Source of the DNA: Methanothrix harundinacea
GTDB taxonomy: Archaea > Halobacteriota > Methanosarcinia > Methanotrichales > Methanotrichaceae
Assembly: GCA_002506535.1 (NCBI GenBank)
Contig: DAXT01000001.1
Coordinates: forward strand, 1 to 64,000
Direction of reading: 5' to 3'
Length of the DNA stretch: 64,000 nt
Under the pieces are notes generated by a model. It was not told the origin of the DNA and ran no database searches. It worked only from the letters and a program-made list of their open reading frames with translations. Below, one piece after another: positions 52,983 through 62,622 of the stretch; position 1 is the first letter of the stretch; each line of letters begins with the position of its first letter. Position numbers and translations under genes: made by a program.

Positions 52983-53163
52983 GGACGCCTCCGAGATTTT
53001 GGCGCTTCGATAAATCGTCCTGCTGATGGCAGATGTGTCTTGTGCCGATCCCCCGATCCCACAATTTGTGCCGTCTGCATGACCTTATTTTTAGCACGAC
53101 CTCCAAGGATATTGTAGAGGCCTTCGATAAACCTTAAACGTCCCCAAGACCAACTGCCCCTCC

Positions 53164-53625
53164 ATGAAGATCGGGATCGCCGACACCAACTTCGCCCGAT
53201 ACGACATGGCCAGGGCCGCCATCAAGGAGCTTAAGCGGGGCTGTTCCGCCGAGATCATCCGCTACACCGTCCCGGGGGTCAAGGACCTCCCGGTAGCCGC
53301 AAAGATCCTGATCGAGGAGCGGGGCTGCGACCTGGTGATGGCCCTGGGGATGCCGGGCCCCAAGCCGATCGACAAGACCTGCGCCCACGAGGCCTCGACG
53401 GGCCTGATCATGGCGCAGCTTATGACCAACACCCACATAATCGAGGTCTTCGTCCACGAGGACGAGGCCGACTCCGAGGGGGAGCTCGCTTCCCTCGCCG
53501 AGCGGCGGACCCGCGAGCACGCCGAGAACGCCATCAAGCTCCTCTACTATCCCGAGAGGCTCACCCGGGAGGCGGGGACCGGCCAGCGGGAGGGGTTCGA
53601 GGACGCGGGGGGGGTGGGGGACTAG
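53164..53625 (+). CDS. ribC: Archaeal riboflavin synthase
   Basis: 153 residues, the archaeal-type enzyme related to lumazine synthase and unlike bacterial RibE. Motifs: KIGIADTNFARYDMARAAI, YTVPGVKDLPVAAKILIEE, VMALGMPGPKPIDKTCAHEA, LIMAQLMTNTHIIEVFVHED. It dismutates 6,7-dimethyl-8-ribityllumazine to riboflavin, feeding FMN, FAD and coenzyme F420 synthesis (F420 shares an early riboflavin-pathway intermediate). GC-rich island between AT-rich regions. Confidence 0.94.
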   Translation: MKIGIADTNFARYDMARAAIKELKRGCSAEIIRYTVPGVKDLPVAAKILIEERGCDLVMALGMPGPKPIDKTCAHEASTGLIMAQLMTNTHIIEVFVHEDEADSEGELASLAERRTREHAENAIKLLYYPERLTREAGTGQREGFEDAGGVGD

Positions 53626-54029
53626 GGCAGAGATATTCAAAATCGGTTAATTTGGTTTAAGATTTTTATATTTAAGATCACGTATATGCAGTATAATGCC
53701 CCAAAGAGATTCCTTTTAGAGGAAAAATTTTTTTATTCAAAGTTATGAATGAATCGTAAGATATGATTTCAGGAATCGTATAATGAACGGAAGATATGGA
53801 CTATAGCTTAATGAGAATACATGCACGTTAATTCGGAACATGCTGGTTTTTGTGTTTCGGGATGTATCGATGAATCGAGAACGTTTATGCAAAATGATCC
53901 AACAAGTCTGCGAACTTGGGAAAATCTATTTAACTAAGTTTGGAGATAAGCTATGGCGATTAGAGCGGCCTTATTTATAGCAATATAAGGCCGAGTTAAG
54001 AAAGGATGTTGATGGTTGGAGGGAGATCG
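53626..54029. other. AT-rich upstream region of the large surface protein
   Basis: About 400 bp, AT-rich, with several TATA-like stretches (AAGATTTTTATATTTAAG near 53660-53677; TTATTTATAGC near 53970-53980). The latter lies about 55 bp before the gene start. No gene or structured RNA was recognised. Confidence 0.45.
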
Positions 54030-57000
54030 ATGAATTGTCGAAGCTGGCCTTACCAGTCGAGGAATATAATCCGACTTGCATTAGCATTTTCGTTTGTCCT
54101 ATTACTAATCGGTCAGGTAGATTGCGCCATTGATATAAATTTTGCAGATAGATATAGTAATCCGAGTTTCGAGCCCGGTGAAGAGATAGTGATTAAATGG
54201 AACGTGGATTCCACAAAAGAATTGGAATACTACACCGTTTCAGTCCACGAAAAAAATACATCAGCGGAGAAGTGGTCGCATAAATTCATGCCGGGTTTTG
54301 ATATACAGGAGTCCGAAACACTTCGTATACGAGATGAAGGGCAATATTACGTCCAAATAGCGACACGTCCAACTGATCCCCACCTTCCTCCGGACAGCTA
54401 TTCCAATGCCTTCTCAGTTACGATTGAAAAAGGAAGCATACTAATTGAGAAATTTTATGATACTAATGATAATGGCATCATGGACCCTGGTGAGGGGCTT
54501 GCAGGTCAGTTCAACGTGGCATTTATTGGCGGAAATCCGCAACAATACTCTACCGATAATGGAAGTTTGATTATTCCCGACCGAGGGACGGTTGAGCATA
54601 TTATTGAGGACGTGGGGGTCCAACAGGGATGGCGCACCATCGATCCTAGGAGAACCGTAACAGTAAAAGCTCGCGAAACGGTAGCGGTTAAATTCAAAAC
54701 AGTACCAACTCCTGTAATCATATCTGAACTTACGCCGAAACATGATTCTCGATTCAGCTCTAATGATGTAAGATTCTCTTGGAAGACATCTGAGAGCAGC
54801 ACTAGCAAGTTATATTTAAAGGCGGTGGGAGATACGAACTACCGGCTTCTGACCGGAGCCGATGGATTCGATCATTCAATCGATGCTACAGGTCTCGAAC
54901 GAAATACTGCTTATGATTTCTATGTTAAGAGTGAGTCGGGGATTAGATCGGGCCAGAGTGAACCTAGGAGATTCTTTGTAGATAACGGGATTACCTTTGA
55001 CCCGAGATCATACGAATTTGATATCAATAGGGATTACAACCAACAGAAATTCCTATCTATTACTAATACGGACTCAAGGGCACATGATCTTCTCGTGGGC
55101 ATATCTAACCCGTACGAAGATATATATTTGGATTTTGTAGGAAATGGCTCTGCTGGCAGAGAAATCAGATTAGAGCCTGGCGAGGCTAGAGATCTTGAAC
55201 TGGTTATCCATGCCCAGGATGCCATGTCGGAAAGCTACGCCTTGGATGCAAACCTGACGAACCTCGGCCCAGAGGAAATAGTAGACTACGCCTCGGTCAA
55301 AGTGAATGTCAGGCAGCCTAATATCGATTTTGATTTCAGAGAAGTAGGCACCGATCCGTTCACGCTGACCAAGACGTATAGGATCACAAATCGCAAAGAC
55401 CCCTTGACGGATCTGAGCGTGATGCCTGATAAGGATCTAGAGAGAAATGTCGTCATTCAGCCCGTTGTTGAGCATTATTACTTGGGAACTGGGGAATCTA
55501 TCGAATTCTCTGTTAGTCCTCTATGGTCAACGGAGATCGGATCGATCAGTGGTACCTTAAGGGCCTCTGCAGCTAGCTCGAGCAAAGTACTGGATGTAGA
55601 TTTCTCATGTGATGGGGGGCGGCAGCTTCACCAAGTAATACTCACGCATCCTATATTGTACTTCGATCTTAAGAGCCTCTACTGCACCAACGCATGTCCT
55701 CTTGGAGGTACGTTCAACCTGCCTCCAGGGCTTACTTCTGACAAGGTAGTATATGCTCGAATAAATCTGGAGCTCAATTCGGAAGATCTGAATAAACAGT
55801 TGAGAAGATACAGTACCTGGATAAATATCAACGACCACTTGGTTGGGAGGTTGGATAATACCATCCCGTCTGGACATCACGTGTTTGAAATCGACCCAGC
55901 TCATTTCAACTACGCGATGGCAGGTTCCGCCTCAAACAGTTATACTCTGGATTCGGATATAACTCGATCTTACTTAACAATGCTATCCAACATCAGAGTA
56001 ATAATATGCGTGGATGAGCTGAGGCTATACATCTGTGCTGAAAACCAGCAGGATGCAGAAAAGATTGCATGGACAGCTCCTTGGATTTACAGACCATCCG
56101 AAGAAATTGATGCAGATATCATCTCGCCTGAAAGCGGTGAATGGGTGGAAGAAGGCAAACCTGTGATTATAAAAGCAAAAATTTTGGGTGATGAAGGGCG
56201 AGAGGAGAAGCATTGCACCGTTATAGCAACAATTAGCGATAGCGATCACCAGATATATCTGGTAGATAACGGGCGGCATGGCGATGGTCAGGCGGATGAT
56301 GGGATCTATGCCAACACGTGGACCCCTCATAAAACCGGCGTCTTTGAGATAGGTGTGAGGGCGAGCAACTGCGCAAGCGAGGGAACGGCATCTATGCAGG
56401 TCGGTGTAACGAGCCGGAATAGGCTTGAGATCGTGAATTTCCATGATCTTAACAACAACGGCAGGCAGGATCCCGGTGAAATCGGTCTTTCTGGATGGGA
56501 GTTCGCTATCCAAGGTCCTGCCGGTATCGAAACAAAGCTTTCCGATATTGATGGGAGAATTCGCTATATTTATACTCCTGGGAGATATGTGATTAACCAA
56601 TCTGTCAAACCTGGATGGTACAGCACCTCTGTTTTCCCAAGAGAGGCGCCACTTGATAGCGGACTTGTAACGCTCTATTTCGGAGTCGATGAGCTAAAGA
56701 ACCTAAATATTTATCTGTTCGAGGATCGAAACAGAAATGGCTTGCTCGATTCTGGAGAGTCAGGAATACCCAACCGAGAATTTAGAATCGTCAGCCAAAA
56801 CGGATCCAATGAAATCATGTACACCGATTCGGAGGGCAAGATCGTATACGAGGTCCGCTCCAACAGCAGATACACGGTATCAGAGACGTTGCCCTTGGGA
56901 TGGTACAATTCGACCCCAACGAAACAGACCGCAGAGGTAGGCCTTAGCGACTTGAATCTGTTTTTCGGAGATTATCAGTTACCTCCTGTCATAGAGGTCC

Positions 57001-58418
57001 AGGCGTACGATGACATCAACTGCGACGGGATATGGGATCATCCGAAAGAGACAGGTGTAGCCAATAGGGTCTTTAGAATCGTTGGCCCTGAGGACTTAAT
57101 CGATACGATAGTAACGAACGAGGACGGGTATGCTTATTACTTATGTCCTAGCCCTGGGAATTATACGATTGAAGAGATTGAGTCATCCTGCTGGTGCAAT
57201 ACAACCTCATCCACCGTACGCACCTTTGAGATGAAGATGGGAGATCGTACAAGGGAGGTTTTCGGCAGCTACGAATGTTGTTCTCAATGCGTATGTATGC
57301 CACCAGTGGAATCAACGATGTTTAGATTTGGCGATCTCGACGTCACGAAGTCTATAAGACCCCACATTTTATATCCCAATCAGATCAACTCTAAAAATGG
57401 GTCCGTTATAAATTACACACTACAAGTTAGCGTTAGGCCCAAGATGCCACCGACGGATCTGGTGATCGCAGTTGACACATCGAACAGCCTTTTGAAAGCG
57501 GGTCAAAAAGCCCGCGATGATACAAAGAAGGGCATAACAAGGTTCATAGAAGCAAACAGAGGCAGCCCGGATCTAAGGATAGGGTTGGCCTCCTGGGATG
57601 AAGATATCGATTTCTCAGTGGGACCAACAGACAACTATACTGCTCTCATGGAAGCTGTTGATAACCTCGAAGCAAACCACCTGGAGGCAGCAGATTATCA
57701 GGTCGGAATAGAAGCCGCCCTTGATGCATTCGGGAAATCTCCCAGCGATGCCAGGAAGGTGGTCGTCTTCATAACCTATGCTCAAGATGAATACGGATCA
57801 TTCGAGAATTATGCGGCTCTTGATGAGCACGTTATCTACGCGATCGCGATCGTTCCAGGAAATCTCGACGAGGCTTATGAGCAGATGCTAGCTGACATCA
57901 CCAGAGAGCATCGCGGAGAACTGATAATCTTGGAGGATCCGGAGAGGATCGAATCAAGCCTAATCAGATTGACTTCGGAGAAGCTTCTGGCTACCAGATA
58001 TCTGGAGAACGTGCAGGTGATCGATTCGCTTCCGAGCTATCTGAGCCCGATAGATGGGACTTTCACAAGGGAGCCCTCTGATATCAGGATAAACGACGAC
58101 GGAAGAAGCTGGAAAACGAAGACGATGGTGTGGGATATAGCCAACCTATCTTCAGATGGGGGATGGAATACATCTTATGATGTCCTATTCTGCTGGAGAA
58201 TCCAAGGGAATGTTTACCAGAAACTCGATTCGCCGAGGGTGACATCTGAGATCATTTACACCGACCTAGAATCAGGTGCCATGAGGCGCCTCCCAGTACC
58301 AGAAGGAGGAATTTGGATAATGCCACATCCACTCGAAAAGCCTTCTGGAATCCCAGGCTTTGGAATATTGATGTCAGTAGTAATATTTTTAATAACGATA
58401 CGCATATTTAGGAAGTAA
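54030..58418 (+). CDS. Giant surface protein, SdrD-B and vWA domains, PGF-CTERM
   Basis: 1462 residues from ATG 54030 (GGAGGGAG just upstream; an earlier ATG at 54012 is less likely). Signal peptide about 1-34. Four SdrD-B-like calcium-binding units have the D-x-N-x-(N/D)-G-x-x-D pattern (about 142 DTNDNGIMDPGE, 803 DLNNNGRQDPGE, 896 DRNRNGLLDSGE, 993 DINCDGIWD). A choice-of-anchor-X-like module lies around 697-790, and a von Willebrand A domain has MIDAS DTSNS at 1149-1153. The C-terminus SGIPGFGILMSVVIFLITIR...RK has the PGF motif, hydrophobic helix and basic tail of archaeosortase A substrates, so it is probably lipid-anchored on the S-layer. Composition is AT-richer than core genes. Confidence 0.85.
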   Translation: MNCRSWPYQSRNIIRLALAFSFVLLLIGQVDCAIDINFADRYSNPSFEPGEEIVIKWNVDSTKELEYYTVSVHEKNTSAEKWSHKFMPGFDIQESETLRIRDEGQYYVQIATRPTDPHLPPDSYSNAFSVTIEKGSILIEKFYDTNDNGIMDPGEGLAGQFNVAFIGGNPQQYSTDNGSLIIPDRGTVEHIIEDVGVQQGWRTIDPRRTVTVKARETVAVKFKTVPTPVIISELTPKHDSRFSSNDVRFSWKTSESSTSKLYLKAVGDTNYRLLTGADGFDHSIDATGLERNTAYDFYVKSESGIRSGQSEPRRFFVDNGITFDPRSYEFDINRDYNQQKFLSITNTDSRAHDLLVGISNPYEDIYLDFVGNGSAGREIRLEPGEARDLELVIHAQDAMSESYALDANLTNLGPEEIVDYASVKVNVRQPNIDFDFREVGTDPFTLTKTYRITNRKDPLTDLSVMPDKDLERNVVIQPVVEHYYLGTGESIEFSVSPLWSTEIGSISGTLRASAASSSKVLDVDFSCDGGRQLHQVILTHPILYFDLKSLYCTNACPLGGTFNLPPGLTSDKVVYARINLELNSEDLNKQLRRYSTWININDHLVGRLDNTIPSGHHVFEIDPAHFNYAMAGSASNSYTLDSDITRSYLTMLSNIRVIICVDELRLYICAENQQDAEKIAWTAPWIYRPSEEIDADIISPESGEWVEEGKPVIIKAKILGDEGREEKHCTVIATISDSDHQIYLVDNGRHGDGQADDGIYANTWTPHKTGVFEIGVRASNCASEGTASMQVGVTSRNRLEIVNFHDLNNNGRQDPGEIGLSGWEFAIQGPAGIETKLSDIDGRIRYIYTPGRYVINQSVKPGWYSTSVFPREAPLDSGLVTLYFGVDELKNLNIYLFEDRNRNGLLDSGESGIPNREFRIVSQNGSNEIMYTDSEGKIVYEVRSNSRYTVSETLPLGWYNSTPTKQTAEVGLSDLNLFFGDYQLPPVIEVQAYDDINCDGIWDHPKETGVANRVFRIVGPEDLIDTIVTNEDGYAYYLCPSPGNYTIEEIESSCWCNTTSSTVRTFEMKMGDRTREVFGSYECCSQCVCMPPVESTMFRFGDLDVTKSIRPHILYPNQINSKNGSVINYTLQVSVRPKMPPTDLVIAVDTSNSLLKAGQKARDDTKKGITRFIEANRGSPDLRIGLASWDEDIDFSVGPTDNYTALMEAVDNLEANHLEAADYQVGIEAALDAFGKSPSDARKVVVFITYAQDEYGSFENYAALDEHVIYAIAIVPGNLDEAYEQMLADITREHRGELIILEDPERIESSLIRLTSEKLLATRYLENVQVIDSLPSYLSPIDGTFTREPSDIRINDDGRSWKTKTMVWDIANLSSDGGWNTSYDVLFCWRIQGNVYQKLDSPRVTSEIIYTDLESGAMRRLPVPEGGIWIMPHPLEKPSGIPGFGILMSVVIFLITIRIFRK

Positions 58419-58466
58419 TAAGCTGCTGACATATACATTTCAATATTTTTACAAAGAGGAACTTGT

Positions 58467-59276
58467 ATGGACGGTGGGAACGTAGCGCATAGTACGAGAG
58501 ATATTGGGTGGTTTTTGGACCAGCTCAAAATTGGACTATTAATATATATAGTAGTACAGGTCCCTTCATATTTAAGCTCTATTTCTATTGTATTTTCAAT
58601 TATAATTGCAATTATATTTATTATAATTTTTTCATTACTTCCTATAAACACTATAAATCGTATGATACCCTGCGCTCGCGATAAAATAAATCGTATGATT
58701 TTTTATCTGGGACTTTCTATTGCTGTTGTTATCACCTCGATATTCATTTGGGGATTTAGTTACGGTTCTGTAATACCATTAATGTTTTTATTAATGTTGC
58801 TAATTATAGCACTTAAATCTACTCAAATTTTTAATTTTACCAGTGCAAAGCTGAATTTAATTTTGCACAGAATAGCAGCGTATAGTATTATCCTTTCTTT
58901 AGCCACAAGTGCTGCACCGATTGTTGGGGAATTCGATGAATTTAATAAGGATAGAACGAATAATGCTTTATCTTATCAATTAATAATCAAGAACGAATGC
59001 AATTTTCCGATCAATTACGAGATTCGAGGAATCAATATAGACTTGATGCCTGGAAAATACCAAAGTGTTCCAGCTCCACCATACATTTTAATCGTGGCAC
59101 ATCATGGATCATATATTTCTGTCTGCGACTCTAATGGAATACTAAATCAAATTTTTAAAATACCACCTAATAAATCTATATTTATATCTATAGATAATCA
59201 ACCGTTAATTCCTGGAGATCGCAAAGAGATATACCCAGATAAGGATCATGTATTAGTGATAAAAAGTCGATATTGA
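58467..59276 (+). CDS. Very AT-rich membrane protein, unknown
   Basis: 269 residues. About five hydrophobic helices between residues 23 and 150 (for example SIVFSIIIAIIFIIIFSLL and LMFLLMLLIIALKSTQIF), then a non-membrane C-terminal half (from about 165) rich in beta-strand residues (ECNFPINYEIRGINIDLMPG, PPNKSIFISIDNQPL). It lies 48 bp after the large surface protein gene, same strand. Very strong A/T bias even against its neighbours suggests recent foreign origin. No family is recognised. Confidence 0.65.
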   Translation: MDGGNVAHSTRDIGWFLDQLKIGLLIYIVVQVPSYLSSISIVFSIIIAIIFIIIFSLLPINTINRMIPCARDKINRMIFYLGLSIAVVITSIFIWGFSYGSVIPLMFLLMLLIIALKSTQIFNFTSAKLNLILHRIAAYSIILSLATSAAPIVGEFDEFNKDRTNNALSYQLIIKNECNFPINYEIRGINIDLMPGKYQSVPAPPYILIVAHHGSYISVCDSNGILNQIFKIPPNKSIFISIDNQPLIPGDRKEIYPDKDHVLVIKSRY

Positions 59277-59551
59277 CCTTTAATCCGGAGACGACTGAAT
59301 TTGTTCTTCAGTTTTGTTTCGCGATTAGGTCTGCATGTAGCAACTTCACGATTCGGCCTGGCAACTTTCAGGATAATATTCGGAACGACAACTTACAATC
59401 GATGTCGGATAATATTCAGAGGAGAAAGTAGATTTGCGGTTGTCTCTAATCGATCGCCTCCTCCGCCAAGAGAATATACTTTGACCGAACATTACGAAAA
59501 TGTGCCCAGAAGAATTTCGATTATCAGCACACGCGCCCGGAGGCTCCGATC
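59277..59551. other. Spacer with a GC transition
   Basis: 275 bp between the AT-rich island and the GC-rich core segment. A plus-strand frame here (59301-59564) lacks any recognisable feature. GGAGG at about 59539-59543 is the ribosome-binding site of the next gene. Confidence 0.5.
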
Positions 59552-60628
59552 GTGCCCAAGCTGAAGATCCGGGGCGGGGACCTGGACCTGGTGGAGTACG
59601 AGTTCAGCCCCTTCTCCCCCGGCGAGAAAGTCAACACCATGGGGATCGGAAAGGACCGCAAGCTTGGGCCGATCGAGGGGAAGGTGAGGGTGACGGCGCC
59701 GGGGAGGATCCACCTCACCGTCCTGGACATGAACCGCTTCGCCCCCAACAGGCCCGGCGGCGGCGGGGTCGGCTTCGCCCTCTCGATTTACTGCTTTGCG
59801 GAGGTGGAGTGCACGCCTGGGAAGACCGAGATCGACTACTCCCGGGAGCCGATCGTCCGCCACTTCGTCGCCGTCTTCAAGGAGGCGATCGGCTACTCCG
59901 GCGGCTTTTTGATCAAGGTGAGGGATCACGACCAAAAGCACGTCGGCCTCGGCTCCACCGGATCGGTCCTGGTCGCCCTGGCCAACGCCATGAACGAGGC
60001 CCTCGGGGGACCTCTGACAAAAGACGAGATCCGCCTGCTCATCGGTAACAACTACGTCGAGGAGACGGAGGACGGCCGCGTGACTTTGGGCTTTGAGACC
60101 GGCGTCGGCCCCGCCGCCGTCACCTACGGCGGGATGGCGGTGATGGGCGACGAGCTCTCCCTCGCCTACCACCACCCCTTTGCCGAAGGAAAGAACGTCT
60201 TCGTCATCATCCCCGAGACGACCGTCTCCTCCTCAGGAAGGGCGGAGTTCGACCTCCTGATGAACCGGGCCCGTAACCTCGACTACCAGGACCGGGAGCT
60301 GAAGGCCTACTTCATCCTCATGGACCTGATCCCCGCCCTGGAGCGAGGGGATTTGAAGAGGATCGGGGAGGTCATCTGGGAGATCGAGTTTCGGGGCTCG
60401 AAGCGGGCGGAGGTCGAGCACCACGGATTTCTCATCTACCAGCACATGAGCCGCCTGCGGGAGGAGGGCCTGGAGTTCGTCGGGATGAGTTCAGTCGGGC
60501 CGTCGATCGCCGTCGTGACGGAGCGGTCGGAGAAAGAGATGGCCGAGATCCTGGAGCCGATGGGCCTTTCGATCGCCATATCGACGAAGGTCGACAACGT
60601 CGGCCTGAAGGTGGAGAGGATCGGGTAG
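59552..60628 (+). CDS. GHMP-superfamily protein, beta-RFAP synthase-like
   Basis: 358 residues, GTG start supported by GGAGG eight bases upstream. After a 45-residue N-terminal extension the GHMP fold begins: VRVTAPGRIHLTVLDMNRFA, GGGGVGFALSIYCFAEVE, and the phosphate loop-like GLGSTGSVLVALANAMNEA. The TPGRIH...LxD and GGxGxAL patterns match beta-ribofuranosylaminobenzene 5'-phosphate synthase, first committed step of methanopterin synthesis (condenses PRPP with p-hydroxybenzoate or pABA). An archaeal sugar kinase of the same superfamily is the alternative. Neighbour marker 8 is compatible with a methanogenesis cofactor link. Confidence 0.7.
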   Translation: MPKLKIRGGDLDLVEYEFSPFSPGEKVNTMGIGKDRKLGPIEGKVRVTAPGRIHLTVLDMNRFAPNRPGGGGVGFALSIYCFAEVECTPGKTEIDYSREPIVRHFVAVFKEAIGYSGGFLIKVRDHDQKHVGLGSTGSVLVALANAMNEALGGPLTKDEIRLLIGNNYVEETEDGRVTLGFETGVGPAAVTYGGMAVMGDELSLAYHHPFAEGKNVFVIIPETTVSSSGRAEFDLLMNRARNLDYQDRELKAYFILMDLIPALERGDLKRIGEVIWEIEFRGSKRAEVEHHGFLIYQHMSRLREEGLEFVGMSSVGPSIAVVTERSEKEMAEILEPMGLSIAISTKVDNVGLKVERIG

Positions 60629-60681
60629 GAGCCGCCGCCCGCGACCCATCCCCCATCATGAGTTAGAGTTTTATTGGCCCC

Positions 60682-61560
60682 TCAATCCAAAGGCACCGGA
60701 AGCTTCTCCTCCGGCCCATAAGGAAGGGTCGCCCTATGCATGACGAGGCTCTCGTCGAAATGCAAAGCCCGATTAAGAACCAGCCGCTTTCCCATATCGG
60801 TGAGGGCGTAGACCGGTATCGAGATCCCGATCTGAAGCTTTGCCCGCCTTCCCACGACCTCCCGGACCTCCCGCGAGGCGCAGGCCCAGACGACGTCGCA
60901 GGTCTCGGCAAGGAGGCGGGCGCCCTCCTCAGATACGCCGAGGTTGTGGACCGCGAAGATGACCGGCCCCTCCCCCGACGCCGACCCACCCGCCGAAGCT
61001 ACAGCCGTCTTTCTGATCTCTCCGGCCTCGAAGGCCCTCCTTCCGGTGATGGTGACGACGACCCTCTCAAAACCCGCGGCAAGAGCCCTTCTGTACCCCT
61101 CGACCTGATCGATGGTGCCCCGGTCGTCGAGGAGGATGCACCCCCTCTCGAGCAGGCCCGACTGGACCTCCTCGATCGGCTCGGTCTTCGCGAGGCCGGT
61201 CATGTGGGCGCCGATGGCCGCCACCACCTCCGGCCTCGCTGCGACGACCGTCCCCGCCCCCTCGCAGACGACGACGGCGGCATCGACGAGACCCGATCTC
61301 ATGGCGTCGGCGATCATCTCCGAGGCGCCGAAGCTGACGGGCCGCTCGGTTAACTCTAAAACCCGGTCGGGGCCGTACATCCCGAGCTCCTCCATGTGGC
61401 CTCTCAGGACCGCCTCGACGGTCTCTTTCGACTCCTCACCGATCCCGTAGAGGCCGCTTCGAAGGGGACACCATTTGACCTTCGGGTCCGTCAGGACCTC
61501 GATCTCTCCGTCCGTCACCCTCACCAGGGCTCCGGCCATCTCCACCAGATGCTCAGCCAA
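60682..61560 (-). CDS. Methanogenesis marker protein 8 (DUF2099)
   Basis: 292 residues, TTG start 61560 giving the family N-terminus AEHLVEMAGALVRVTDGEIE. Conserved blocks: VKWCPLRSGLYGIGEESKET, HMEELGMYGPDRVLEL, VSFGASEMIADAM, VVCEGAGTVV, and the C-terminal IGISIPVYALTDMGK. The family is found essentially only in methanogens and methanotrophic archaea; no function is assigned. It converges on the GHMP gene. Confidence 0.85.
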   Translation of the reverse strand: MAEHLVEMAGALVRVTDGEIEVLTDPKVKWCPLRSGLYGIGEESKETVEAVLRGHMEELGMYGPDRVLELTERPVSFGASEMIADAMRSGLVDAAVVVCEGAGTVVAARPEVVAAIGAHMTGLAKTEPIEEVQSGLLERGCILLDDRGTIDQVEGYRRALAAGFERVVVTITGRRAFEAGEIRKTAVASAGGSASGEGPVIFAVHNLGVSEEGARLLAETCDVVWACASREVREVVGRRAKLQIGISIPVYALTDMGKRLVLNRALHFDESLVMHRATLPYGPEEKLPVPLD

Positions 61561-61590
61561 AGAGATCGACCTTATGAATATAGGAGGTGG

Positions 61591-61995
61591 TCATAACTGA
61601 TCGTCCGGGACGAACCTGAGGGCGACGGAGTTGATGCAGTACCGTAGCCCCGTCGGGGGCGGCCCGTCCTCGAAGACGTGGCCGAGGTGGGAGTCGCACC
61701 TCCCGCAGATCACCTCGACCCTCACCATCCCATAGCCCTCGTCCTTGCGCTCCGTGACGGCATCTTCGGTGATCGGCTCCACGAAGCTCGGCCAACCCGA
61801 CCCGGAATCGAACTTCCTCTCCGAGGAGAAGAGGTCGTTTCCGCAAGCTACACACCGGTAGATCCCCTTCCCCTTGAAATCGTAGTATTTGCCGGAGAAG
61901 GGAGGCTCCGTCCCATGCTTCCTGGTGACGATGTACTCCTCCCTGGTGAGGAGCCTCTTCCACCCCTCGTCGGTCTTTACCACCTTCTCGACCAT
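61591..61995 (-). CDS. msrB: Peptide methionine-R-sulfoxide reductase
   Basis: 134 residues. Zn-binding cysteines in YRCVACGND and ICGRCDSHLGHVF, SGSGWPSF, and catalytic Cys in RYCINSVALRF. Reduces Met-R-sulfoxide in proteins, an oxidative-damage repair function. It stands just upstream of marker 8 on the same strand, 30 bp away, and may share its transcript. Confidence 0.96.
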   Translation of the reverse strand: MVEKVVKTDEGWKRLLTREEYIVTRKHGTEPPFSGKYYDFKGKGIYRCVACGNDLFSSERKFDSGSGWPSFVEPITEDAVTERKDEGYGMVRVEVICGRCDSHLGHVFEDGPPPTGLRYCINSVALRFVPDDQL

Positions 61996-62104
61996 CAGAA
62001 TACCAACCTCGGACCTCGATATTTAACGCCATTTCTGCCCGGCGGCTCCCATCGCCTCCGCCTCCCGCCTCGGCTCCCACCGTCCAGCCTCGATGGCGGC
62101 CCCC

Positions 62105-62617
62105 TCATCCCCAGCTCTCGAAGGTGACGATATCGTCCCTCTCCTTCCGGAGCCTGGCGGAGGGCTCCTCTGCGGGGTAGCCTATGGGCAGGAGGGCGAC
62201 GACCCTCACCTCGGGGGGTATCTTCAGGATCCTCTTGACCTCCTCCTCGTAGAAGGCCCCGATCCAGCATGTGCCCAGCCCCTCCGCCGTCGCCGCGAGG
62301 GTCATGTGGTCGACGGCTATGGCGAGGTCGATGGGGTATGTCAGCTGGCCGCAGGTCATGACGTAATCGGTGACGGTGGCGCAGGCGGCGATCACCACAG
62401 GCGCCTCGCCGACGAAGGTCTGGCCCTTGGCAGCCTCGGCGAGCCGCTTGCGCCTCCCCTCGTCCCGAACGACTACAAACCTCCACTCCTGGAGGTTCTT
62501 CGCCGAAGGTGCGAGCCTTCCCGCCTCCAGGACCCGGTCGAGCTTGTCGTTCTCGACCTTCCGGGGCTGGTACTTCCTGATGCTCCTCCTCCTTCCGATC
62601 GCCTCATAGACGTCCAT
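62105..62617 (-). CDS. Nitroreductase-family flavoprotein
   Basis: 170 residues from ATG 62617 (after GAGGGGG; GTG 62626 is possible). FMN-binding signatures RRSIRKYQPRKVEND, LAPSAKNLQEWRFVVV, and GLGTCWIGAFYEEEVKRIL with LLPIGYPAEE. Electron donor and substrate are unknown. It follows the small HTH gene directly. Confidence 0.88.
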   Translation of the reverse strand: MDVYEAIGRRRSIRKYQPRKVENDKLDRVLEAGRLAPSAKNLQEWRFVVVRDEGRRKRLAEAAKGQTFVGEAPVVIAACATVTDYVMTCGQLTYPIDLAIAVDHMTLAATAEGLGTCWIGAFYEEEVKRILKIPPEVRVVALLPIGYPAEEPSARLRKERDDIVTFESWG

Positions 62618-62622
62618 CCCCC

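Noticed and set aside
59301..59564. 87-codon plus-strand frame before the GHMP gene
   Set aside because: Overlaps the next gene's start and ribosome-binding site; basic random-looking composition across a GC transition.
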